64,000 nucleotides of DNA from Cristatella mucedo. Taxonomy: Eukaryota; Bryozoa; Phylactolaemata; Cristatellidae. The position numbers were made by a program, and so were the translations under genes. Of the stretch, positions 35,301 to 42,482 are shown piece by piece. Position 1 is the stretch's first letter. Each line of letters begins with the position of its first letter. The notes below the pieces were generated by a model. It was not told the origin of the DNA, did no database searches, and saw only the letters and a program-made list of their open reading frames with translations. The stretch lies in assembly GCA_009760855.2 (NCBI GenBank), contig WPIO01000121.1, forward strand, positions 891,001-955,000. The letters run 5' to 3'.

Positions 35301-35598
35301 GCGAGCGCAGCCGCATTCCTCTGCTCCTGCTCCGGCACCTCCTCCTCTTCCTCTTCCTCCTGCTCCTCCTCCTCCTCCGACTGGTGACGTCGAGAAGCAG
35401 CCTCAGCCGCTGACCAGAGAAGCTCCGAGGCTGCTGCAGGAAGCTCGAGGCAGGCCGCTCGTCAAGTACGTCGTCGACGGGCGCGCGATCGCCTATATGC
35501 CGTGGCACGAATTCACGGCCGCTGAAGCGGCAGCGGCGGCGGCAGCGCCGCCGCCGCAGCCGCCACCGCCTATTTTCAGCGAGAAAGACGGCGAGTGA
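24494..35598 (+). CDS. large unrecognised 11-exon gene, ~1950 aa
   Basis: Gene model built by eye. Exons: 24494-24665, 25173-25721, 26236-26433, 27620-28996, 29913-30056, 30243-30533, 30757-30969, 31563-31946, 32578-32925, 33080-33349, 33692-35598. The summed CDS of 5853 nt is divisible by three. All ten introns are GT-AG in phase 1, and every internal exon length is a multiple of three. The protein is low-complexity: Ala, Ser, Arg, Pro, Gly; E9 in exon 4; Q8, Pro runs and TTEAAA repeats in exon 11. More ordered islands are an N-terminal helix, a Tyr/Arg/Ser-rich piece in exon 3 and aromatic motifs in exon 11. I recognise no domain; a disordered nuclear regulator is only a guess. Introns hold SINE1 and GA/CT/AT tracts; the exons are free of them. 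AATAAA follows at 35988. Confidence 0.6.
25173..25721 (+). CDS. large gene, exon 2
   Basis: Acceptor 'cgactacag' (alternative 12 nt earlier at 25161, same phase). 183 codons, Ala/Arg/Thr/Pro-rich, with RLVCQTDAASAAFATAA and PRKRLEPTDAARRRERADL. The donor GAG|GTAGGC is the weakest of the set. Confidence 0.45.
26036..26112. repeat. (GGC)n trinucleotide array
   Basis: About 25 uninterrupted GGC/GCG units within intron 2 of the large gene model. It would encode poly-Ala or poly-Gly if translated. Confidence 0.95.
26236..26433 (+). CDS. large gene, exon 3
   Basis: Acceptor 'tcgtttgcgcag', donor CCAG|GTAACG, 66 codons. A poly-Ala run precedes SVTSETLKNYRVYPSRASPL and SSDDCGDRDDFVESP, the most protein-like stretch of the N-terminal half. 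The (GGC)n array at 26036-26112 lies in the intron just before it. Confidence 0.55.
26450..26620 (+). mobile_element. SINE1, copy 3 (intronic)
   Basis: B box 'gggttcgattccg', 'ttatcgccgctgcaagcggc', end 'cagttaaatcagctagga'. It lies in the intron immediately after the exon 3 donor of the large gene. Confidence 0.75.
27620..28996 (+). CDS. large gene, exon 4
   Basis: Acceptor 'gtgctctccgcag', donor AGCG|GTAAGC, 459 codons. Starts with RLNGVRISEGSTPYCAQSHD and an E9 run. A long Ala/Ser/Pro-rich region follows, ending near GDVAAPAVTRRIQAGRLYGL and AAATLRELS. Confidence 0.6.
29090..29141. repeat. 14-bp tandem repeat, ~4 copies
   Basis: GGATGTCAGCCGCC repeated just after the donor of exon 4 of the large gene. 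Confidence 0.95.
29430..29765. repeat. CT-rich / (AT)n compound microsatellite
   Basis: CT-rich tract interrupted by (AAAT)n and (TA)n at 29551-29610. It lies within intron 4 of the large gene. Confidence 0.9.
29913..30056 (+). CDS. large gene, exon 5
   Basis: Acceptor 'catctgcatccag', donor CTCAC|GTGAGT, 48 codons: QAATKYWSGRAGQVKAADSG and ALQRITAATGSFAATGS. Confidence 0.5.
30243..30533 (+). CDS. large gene, exon 6
   Basis: Acceptor 'gcaccgtgccgctag', donor CAGCG|GTAAGC, 97 codons. Contains RAERLGESRDVSVVDGAST, then a basic EKAR repeat, and ends DRATQTSPRLFSHS. Confidence 0.55.
30757..30969 (+). CDS. large gene, exon 7
   Basis: Excellent acceptor 'tctcgttttccttag', donor TCGC|GTAAGG, 71 codons: MSVACPFHHSTEVVARQEPA, then RPWSGASLQTLPPAQRAASL. 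Confidence 0.6.
31563..31946 (+). CDS. large gene, exon 8
   Basis: Acceptor 'ctgcacgcgccag' after a T-rich stretch, donor ATGC|GTAAGT, 128 codons. Includes PRVTFAQKLCTLPQSSIHLV and GVTLVPVADASTM. Confidence 0.55.
32198..32495. repeat. GA/GACA microsatellite
   Basis: (GA)n followed by GACA-type variants, within intron 8 of the large gene. The SLSLSL and RERERE frames here are artefacts. Confidence 0.95.
32578..32925 (+). CDS. large gene, exon 9
   Basis: Textbook acceptor (ttttttttgtttccgctgcag), donor AGAG|GTGAGT, 116 codons: TQARALTHWLADSQGHKQGG, SHGVIGHDAFAFTYAFGG, RPWIEQWPTVVV. Confidence 0.65.
33080..33349 (+). CDS. large gene, exon 10
   Basis: Acceptor 'cctttactcgcag', donor ACCG|GTGAGT, 90 codons. 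Ala/Thr/Arg-rich with KRSFMEPQSGCLVADADGER. The intron before it is only 154 nt. Confidence 0.6.
33481..33555. repeat. GA-rich microsatellite
   Basis: (GA)n with AAAG variants in intron 10 of the large gene. Confidence 0.9.
33692..35598 (+). CDS. large gene, terminal exon 11
   Basis: Acceptor 'tctccccgttgcag', 634 codons plus TGA. Starts NRVLVPKWHSDIVRVYIAG. Then come TTEAAA repeats, GRSFVPWRAFEERPSGG, acidic Asp/Asn-rich and Ser/Glu segments, a Q8 run and a Pro-rich segment. It ends RPLVKYVVDGRAIAYMPWHE, poly-Ala/Pro, FSEKDGE. Two PW-x-x-F motifs (VPWRAF, MPWHEF) are notable. An AG|GT at 33749 and a GTGAGT at 34413 could allow additional splicing. Confidence 0.6.
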
Positions 35599-35699
35599 AA
35601 GAGGGCGAGAGGCCGGAAGCGAAGCGGGCGGAGAGCCCGGGCGCGTCCATCGACCAGCGTGTCCGTGGCGGTTCGGCGTGGCGTTCGTGGGATCGAGCA

Positions 35700-35747
35700 T
35701 AGTATGCGGTGTAGTATGCGGCATAGTATGCGGTGTAGTATGCAACA
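35700..35747. repeat. ~12-24-bp tandem repeat in 3' UTR
   Basis: 'agtatgcggtgt' and 'agtatgcggcat' alternate just downstream of the large gene's stop codon. Confidence 0.85.
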
Positions 35748-35987
35748 TACAGCGTAGTAGTCGTATATGGTATGCAGTACATAGTTTGTAGATACGGCGT
35801 GGCTGCGTAGTCGGATACGTGACCGATCGATCGTTCAATCGACCGCATCGGCATGGATAGCGAGCGGAAATTTCTCAGCGCTGCCGCCACTGCTGCCTCG
35901 CTCATGGCCTCGAAAGGCCGCGGTTTTGGCGCCGACGCCAACTGTGGCGGCGGCTGCCGCGGCATAGCGCGCTGAGTCTAGCTTGCG

Positions 35988-35993
35988 AATAAA
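35988..35993 (+). terminator. candidate polyadenylation signal of the large gene
   Basis: AATAAA 390 bp after the stop codon, immediately before the minisatellite starting at 36003. Confidence 0.45.
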
Positions 35994-36002
35994 GTGGTAG
36001 CT

Positions 36003-36398
36003 GAGCGCGGCACGCCACCTACCGGGATACTTGGCAACGCGGCACGCCACCTACCGGGGCTACTGGGCAATGCGGCACGCCACCTACTGGGCTACTTGGC
36101 AACGCGGCACGCCACCTACCGGGGGGCTACTGGGCAATGCGGCACGCCACCTACTGGGCTACTTGGCAATGCGGCACGCCACCTACTGGGCTACTTGGCA
36201 ACGCGGCACGCCACCTACCGGGGGCTACTGGGCAATGCGGCACGCCACCTACTGGGCTACTTGGCAACGCGGCACGCCACCTACCGGGGCTACTGGGCAA
36301 CGCGGCACGCCACCTACCACGCTACTTGGCAACACGGCACGCCACCTACCGGGGGCTACTGGGCAATGCGGCACGCCACCTACCGGGGGCTACTGGGC
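36003..36398. repeat. 33-bp minisatellite, 12 copies, two subtypes
   Basis: Twelve units containing GGCACGCCACCTAC. Subtype A continues CGGGGGCTACTGGGC and subtype B continues TGGGCTACTTGGC. They mostly alternate (order B A B A B B A B A B A A), giving a ~66-bp higher-order unit. The plus-strand frames are open through it but meaningless. Confidence 0.95.
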
Positions 36399-36670
36399 AC
36401 GAAGGGCTTTCGAGCTACCGGCGCCGACGATCGTGATTCATATAGTTTGAGTCAGAGAAGAGGGTGGTTCAATAATCTGCCTTGTTGCTCCTCAGAGCAA
36501 ACGTTGTAGGTGCACGCCGAAGTTGCGACCACTTAGCTTAAGAGCCTCGGGTGTCTCCAATGAAGGTCGGGGCTGATTTAATGGTCCCATCTCCATAGCG
36601 GGCCAAGGTGCCGTAGCGGCCATCGCTATATATAACTCATTAGGATGGCGCCATACGAGAAGTTAATCTC
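36399..36670. other. unassigned sequence
   Basis: No repeat family or exon recognised between the minisatellite and the next L2-A. Confidence 0.35.
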
Positions 36671-36671
36671 T

Positions 36672-37560
36672 ATCCGCAATATTAATTGTAATACATTGGT
36701 ATGGTGCCCTCAGAGAATTGAATTCCTGTTTAGGCTCTTTACAGATGCTGCATATAAAGCATTACAGAGTGTTTGGTGGTGACATCCGCAAGCAGCAGGC
36801 ATAGTGTGAGCTGGTACATACATGCTCACGAAGGACAAATCACACAGACCCATCAAATACTGTAATAAAGATGTAGGTTTTAAGCTTCTTTCTAAATGTT
36901 TTCGTGTGAGGGGACGTTGTGACATTCGTCGGTAGTGAGTTCCAGGCTTTGGGGGCATATGAACTGAAGGCACGATCGCCAAAGATTTTGAGGTTCGTAT
37001 GAGGTATAGGTAAATGATTAGATTCCGAAAAGCGAGTGAATCGATGCTTCGCCTGATGAAGGAGATCTGATAGTTAGGCTGGAGGCAAACAATTAAGAGA
37101 CCTAAAAGTGAGTGACAGACCCTTAAAAGTTGATGCGCTGCTAGATTGAGAGCCAGTGCAGGTCAGCGAGAAGTGGTGCGATGGGGAAATTGCCGCGCTC
37201 ACAAAAGATAAGCCTAGCTGCAGAGTTTTGCACAAGCTGTAAGCACCTGATTAGACAGGCCGATAGACCAGCAAGCAGTGAGTTACAGTTGTCGAGACCG
37301 AAGGTCAAAAATGCGTGGACCAATGTGGATGTAGCATCTCTGCCTAAGCAAGCCCGAATTTTGGCAACGCTTTGTGGCTGAAAGTAGGCAGACGACTGTG
37401 GAGCTGATTTGGTCCTCTAATAAAAGGTCGCTTTGGAACAGCACAATTAGATAACGTGCAGATTCAACAGGACATAGGGGGAGTCGGTTTTGAGCGGCAG
37501 GTTTTCCAATTTCCGAATCACACTTTTTTCCCGTAACTATTAATTTAGTTTTTTCGTTAT
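36672..37560 (-). mobile_element. L2-A LINE, antisense 3' portion
   Basis: The tail (rc of 'tcagagaattgaattcctg') is followed by the 3' UTR and the C-terminal ORF (37323-37141 minus: MVHAFLTFGLDNCNSLLAGL, RLQLVQNSAARLIF). Coding frames are broken. It extends to the KLIVTGKK region near 37550. Confidence 0.85.
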
Positions 37561-37564
37561 TACG

Positions 37565-37645
37565 GTTTTATATGCCACAGGACTTGAGCCCGCGATTTCG
37601 GGCTTCAAATATCATGACCTTGACCTTGATCATCGCATTCGAGAA
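37565..37645 (-). mobile_element. possible SINE2 fragment
   Basis: 'tatgccacaggacttgagcc' and 'cttgaccttgatc' resemble the reverse complement of the SINE2 body. The copy is short and diverged. Confidence 0.35.
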
Positions 37646-37689
37646 CACCACCGTCAAGATGGTATCGACTAAATGCAATCCTATTTCGG

Positions 37690-38055
37690 AATAATATATA
37701 ATAAGATAATGTATTTGTTTAATAATATAATTATTCAATAAAATAACGTAATACTATTATTTTTTATTAAATGCGATTTTAGCCCGGCTTACATAAAAAT
37801 CTTGGGCGTTGAAACGTCTCCTTCGAGACTCATGTGACCGTGACCTAATTAGAGAGATTGAGAAGTCGGTTCACGAGTTCAGTGTCCCTCTTGAGGTTGG
37901 CCGGGCGACAAAGGCTACGGTACTCTATCCGCTCTAGATGGAACATGCGACGTAGGTGACGTGATATTTTATTGGGATAAAAAGCCGATGTGCTCGCACA
38001 GCCTGAGGTCAGTTGCTTTTGAGCTCGAGCTTCGGGAGTTTTTGAAGGTAGAACA
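37690..38055. other. AT-rich then unassigned spacer
   Basis: AATAATATAATA-type AT-rich DNA to about 37770, then unique-looking sequence without signals. Confidence 0.4.
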
Positions 38056-38074
38056 TGTGTGCGCCGACCGCTGA

Positions 38075-38333
38075 GGTTCTCTCTCACTCTTTCTATCTCC
38101 CTGTCTCACTCTGTCTTACTCTGTCTGTCTGCTTGTCTGTCTGCCTGTCTATCTGTCTGTCTGTCTGTCGGTCTGCCTGCCTGTCTGTCTGTGTCTCTCT
38201 CATGCTCTTTTTCGCGCTCTTTCACTCTTCTCACTCTCACTCTCTCACCCTCTCTCACTCTCAATCTCCCTCACTCTGCCTCACTTTCACTCTCTTTCTC
38301 ACTTTCTTTCTCACTCTATCTCACTCTCTCACT

Positions 38334-38375
<42 letters not shown>

Positions 38376-38475
38376 ATGTCTCACTCTCTCACTCTGTCTC
38401 ATTTTTTCGCTCCGTCCTACTCTCTGTCTCTCTCGCTCTGTCTCTGTATCTCTCGGTCTTTCTCTCTTTCTGCAG
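38075..38475. repeat. CT/GTCT-rich microsatellite
   Basis: CTCT, CTGTCTGT and CTCACT variants over 400 bp, a much-mutated simple repeat. Confidence 0.9.
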
Positions 38476-39184
38476 CACAGATCTGCGATGGCCTAGCTTG
38501 GGCCATGGTGCACAGACTTTCGGCCATTTTTGGCCATGGCGCTCAGACTTTCGGCCCAGGTTGAATCGCTCAGTTGGCTGAGCCTTGCGGCCGAGCTCTA
38601 GTGGCCAACAGGAGCGGCTGCCCTCTCATCTGCCGCGCCGTTCGGCTGTCTGAGGCCTAATGCCGTGCCCATTTTTTCAAGGTGAAGGCCGACTTCAGTC
38701 TCACGACTAGGCAGCTCCGGCAGCAGCCGAAATAGTCCTTGCCCACAAAACTAACTTGGAGCCCAATGGACGCTGGCTTTGCATCGAGATGCATCGCGTA
38801 GTCTCTGCTGTTGTGGCAAGAACAATAGAAACAGGCTAATAACAGTAACAGATCGTTTGAGTGAGACCCTAACAGAAGTTAATGTCCATCATATCAGAAG
38901 GTAAGACTCGTTGCACCATATCATCATATCGTTCATCGTATCAGACTCGTTGCATGTCGCTGCAAGAGAAAGGGCGATAGCTGCCGCCCACGTGCACGGT
39001 ATCGAGCGTGCAAAAGCAAAAGCAGGTTACAGATATGTATACAGGTAGCTTTGCATGCTTAGGGAAGCGTGCAAAAGCAAACATGAAGCCACTACCGCCC
39101 ACGGAGTAATCCCGAGATATACGATGATGGCTATTGACCCTCGATAGGCCATTTAAATGATGTTGACTTATAATCTTCCCTCTC
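38476..39184. other. unassigned sequence
   Basis: Contains two copies of 'cagactttcggcc' (38511-38560) and repeats of 'gtgcaaaagcaaa' (39008, 39068). No exon recognised. Confidence 0.35.
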
Positions 39185-39185
39185 A

Positions 39186-39189
39186 CCGT

Positions 39190-39227
<38 letters not shown>

Positions 39228-39261
39228 CGTCGCTCTCTCACATCGTCTCTCTCTCTCACCG

Positions 39262-39306
<45 letters not shown>
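39186..39306. repeat. (CT)n microsatellite, left part
   Basis: CT tract directly abutting the L2-B copy. The tract resumes at 39555. Confidence 0.9.
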
Positions 39307-39308
<2 letters not shown>

Positions 39309-39554
39309 GTAATGTATTTCCGTCTGTAACTCCACAAAGTCATAAACACCATGTGGGTGTTACACAGGAGAGTTTTGTATAGAGCACTCACAGCCTTAGC
39401 GGCTTTCGGTACGCATTCGGTGGCCAACAAACTTCGTCTCACGCAACAAAGAGAAAGTGGGCAGCATGGCAGAGTCAGGAGAGCAGTTGAGGTAGTGTGT
39501 AGCATAGAAGTAGCAGTTCAGGACCGCTGAAAGAGATGTGCCATAGTCGTCAGT
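39307..39554 (-). mobile_element. L2-B LINE, 3' end inside a CT tract
   Basis: Antisense 3' end beginning 'atgtaatgtatttccgtctg' and extending to the FSAVLNCYFYAT region. CT repeats flank both sides, so the element landed in (or seeded) a CT microsatellite. Confidence 0.85.
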
Positions 39555-39566
39555 CTCTCTCTCTCT

Positions 39567-39643
<77 letters not shown>

Positions 39644-39690
39644 CTCTCTCTCACACTCTGTTTCTCTCACTGTCTCTCTAAATCTCTGAT
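39555..39690. repeat. (CT)n microsatellite, right part
   Basis: CT repeats with occasional CTGT and CACA variants. Confidence 0.9.
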
Positions 39691-40047
39691 CTCTGTATGG
39701 CGGTAAGGTCCAGAAATGAGTTCTTCCTTGGCATAATGCAAGATGATTAGAGGACAGTTCATCCAGTCGAGAATGGGACTTCAGGAAACAGCGAAAGTCC
39801 GTCAGTCCAGTCAGACGAATTCTTTTCGAGTGAGATACGTCGGACTCAGAAGGGACTCGTCAGCTTTTGGGATTTTAAATGGTTGAAATGTGTCCGCCTG
39901 TTTCTCGCTAGACGAGGTTGCCTTACACACAGAGCCCGGAGGTTCACGGTCAGAGTTCAGTTATCCGTTCTTCGTCTTCGTTTGTCTCTAGGTCGGCGTG
40001 AAACAACATGTAATGCCTCCGTAGTGGCTTCCTATCGAGCGTCGCCA

Positions 40048-40208
40048 CTCCTCCTCCTCCTCCTCCTCATTCTCCTCCTCCTCCACTTCCTCCTCCTCCT
40101 CCTCTGCCTCCTCCTCCTCCTCCTCCTCCTCTTCCTCCTCCTCCTCCTCATTCTCCTCCTCCTCCACTTCCTCCTCCTCCTCCTCTGCCTCCTCCTCCTC
40201 CTCCTCGC
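40048..40208. repeat. CCT-type compound repeat
   Basis: (TCC)n with a duplicated block of about 78 bp that includes 'cattctcctcctcctccact' and 'cctctgcctcc'. The minus frame reads almost pure Glu with periodic Ala, Val and Asn. It is a spurious acidic ORF. Confidence 0.9.
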
Positions 40209-40784
40209 CTCTCCTCGGACTTCTCTTCTCTTTGATCGCGTTCTTGTGAGGCACCCGTGGTCGTGGCGCCAAACAAGAACCAGGTGGTCTGTGCGTGTCG
40301 CTTCCGTCTGTCTGTGCTTTTCTTCTCTGCCCGGATGCTGCGGTCGAGCGCGGCCGCGGCCATTTTAAGTCGATCCACCGAGCAGCGACAGAGGCGCGAT
40401 GGGCCTTATCTTAAGATGAAGGCACTCAACGGCGACCGCCGAATGCTGGGAAGACTCCAGCTGAAGGCGGACGGCAGGCTTAGTCACGTGACAGGCTAAG
40501 TCACATGCGACTGCGAGTTTGCTCGAAGGCTAGCGGCAACTAGGGACATGACGATGGAGCGAAAAGACCGGAGCGAGGAGACCGGCGGCGGCGGCGGCGG
40601 CGGCTTAATTCCAGCATGGCGCCGACTTCCACAACGACACCGGCGACGTACCACCCTGGTTTGAGAAGCGGTGCTCGCCTTACACGGTAAGGATCCTGAT
40701 AGAGATTTGAGTGCTTGGGGTGCAGTAAAATAAAAATAAATCCTCGCTTTATACGTTTCTATATTCTCGCCTCCCAACGCAAAA
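40209..40784. other. GC-rich unassigned sequence
   Basis: Short open frames only. Includes (GGC)n at 40584-40605 and 'gtcacgtgacaggctaagtcac' at 40482-40503. Possibly a small CpG island. Confidence 0.35.
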
Positions 40785-42253
40785 CGCACAACCTGCGTTC
40801 CCTGTCCGATGCAGAGTTCTCTTCCGGAACTTGGAGTTCTGGCGAACGTCGAATAGGAAAACGGATACAGCTAAGACCTGTTTAAAGCTTATCTGTTTGT
40901 TGTGCGGCCGTAGTGCGTAAGAAATTACGTGCCTATTGACACCTAAACGCGTATCGCTTCGGGCTGCTGGGTCTCCCACACTGGCGACGGCGTTAGTCAC
41001 GCCTCCGGCGAGTAGTCTGCATGCAAGTTATGATCGTGCACACCTATTATTGCTTCGCCATCGTAGTTCAAATGCATTCCAAGATGTTATTGCTATTGCG
41101 AAGCTCCGTGTATCGTGCATTAATAAACGAAAAGCACCCGAGAGCTGCCCCGTTGTAATAAGAGACGTTATTTCTAAAAAAAAAACACTCAGCCTACTCG
41201 CCTTGACTGAAACTTGGCTAAAACTAGTGAAACTGTCTGACAAATAAAGAAGCAACCACGACTTTCGGTTTCTACTTCTTTCCCACCCCTAGATCATAAA
41301 GACTGGAGGTGGAGTCGCTCACGCACTCGAACTTTGACTTTGAGACGTATTCAGTACTCTCGAAGTGATGTTTATAATCTATTTTCTGGATGTCATCTGA
41401 TAAAAAGCTATCAATTGTGGCCGAAGTCTATCGCCCACCTGGTACCAAGTTCTCCTGTATCTCAGATTTCTCCGATCTCATTTCGATTCTGTGTGCAAGA
41501 AATCAATCTTTCCTTATTATGGGTGATTTCGTCATTCATTCTGATGATTTATCTGACGCCTTCAGAACTGAATTTCGTGCACTGAGCGCCTCATTGTCTC
41601 TTGTGGCTCATGTGCAGGGCTGTACTCACATTAACGGTCAAACACTTGACAAAAATATTTCTCACACAGCTTCACTTGGTCGTCACAAATTATTACTAAA
41701 TTGCTCTTATCTGACCACATGAAGATCTCATTCAGTCTACAATGTGCGAGCTATTTCTCCAAATCTAAAATCACCTGTGAATCGCGAAACTTCAAGACCC
41801 TTGACATCGATGCTGTCCGTGCGAGAATAGCTGCTTCGCCTTATGCTGCTCAGTCCTCCCTTTGACCTGTCGGCAGATATGGTAGATTACACACGTGGCA
41901 CCACTGGCAGATGCCACGACAGGACACTAGCTGACATGCTCGACGAGTTTGCACATCTGACTAAGCTCGCCCTCGCCCAGACGGTCTGTGGTTTACCACA
42001 GACATTAAACTAGCTAGGTCTACTAAGCACAAGCTTGAAAAAGCATACACAAGATCAGGTCTGAGTGCCCATCGACTGGCACACGAGAACTACTGTAGAT
42101 CGTACCGATCGATCCTTTCAAATGCCAAGTCCAGCTTCCATAAACAAAGAATTTCTCAATCACGGGTGCACAACCCTAAAATGCTGATGTCGACGGTCAG
42201 CCATCTCCTTAACCACTTTCAGGTCAGCTCCTTACCTAGTGATCTCTGCGATG
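40785..42253 (+). mobile_element. L2-A LINE, 5' segment (composite element, part 1)
   Basis: 5' UTR from about 40785 (matches 15440 and 53890 antisense), then the ORF2 start: LLLLRHRSSNAFQDV, KTLSLLALTETWLK (an APE endonuclease motif), KLSIVAEVYRPPGTKFSCIS, SFLIMGDFVIHSDD. The catalytic GDFN Asn is replaced by Val, and stops interrupt the frame. The same element resumes after the SPIN insertion (42465-42482), at 44817 and at 45513. Confidence 0.85.
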
Positions 42254-42464
42254 ATCTAGCTCAGTGGTTCTCAACCAGCGGGTCACGACCTCTTTGGGGG
42301 GGGGGGTCGAACGACCTTTTCGCAGGGGCCCAAGACCATCTGAAAACCAAGCATTTCCACATTTCACACGCAATGATTTTATGGTTGGGGGTCGCCACCG
42401 CATGAGAACTGTGTTAAAGGGTCGCGGCATCAGGAAGATCAGCAATCGTCTCGCTGATCTCGCT
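42254..42464 (+). mobile_element. SPIN-like hAT MITE with 8-bp TSD
   Basis: The element at 42262-42456 (195 bp) starts CAGTGGTTCTCAACC. It contains 'gggtcacgacctctttgggg', 'ggtcgaacgacctttt', 'caagaccatctgaaaa', 'ggttgggggtcgccacc' and 'aaagggtcgcggcat'. This is the order I remember for the non-autonomous SPIN (Space Invader) hAT family. It has no coding capacity. The flanking octamers 'atctagct' (42254-42261) and 'atctcgct' (42457-42464) differ at one base and fit a hAT 8-bp target duplication. The right end keeps only ..CGCTG; the remaining terminal repeat is mutated. It sits inside an L2-A LINE. Confidence 0.85.
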
Positions 42465-42482
42465 TCTTTTTCCAGAAGATAG

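Noticed and set aside
36003-36398. CRISPR-like array of regularly spaced repeats
   Set aside because: Adjacent repeated units without unique spacers, in a eukaryotic context. It is a minisatellite.
39988-40272. 94-aa poly-Glu protein on the minus strand
   Set aside because: Encoded by a (TCC)n repeat with an internal duplication; no gene signals.
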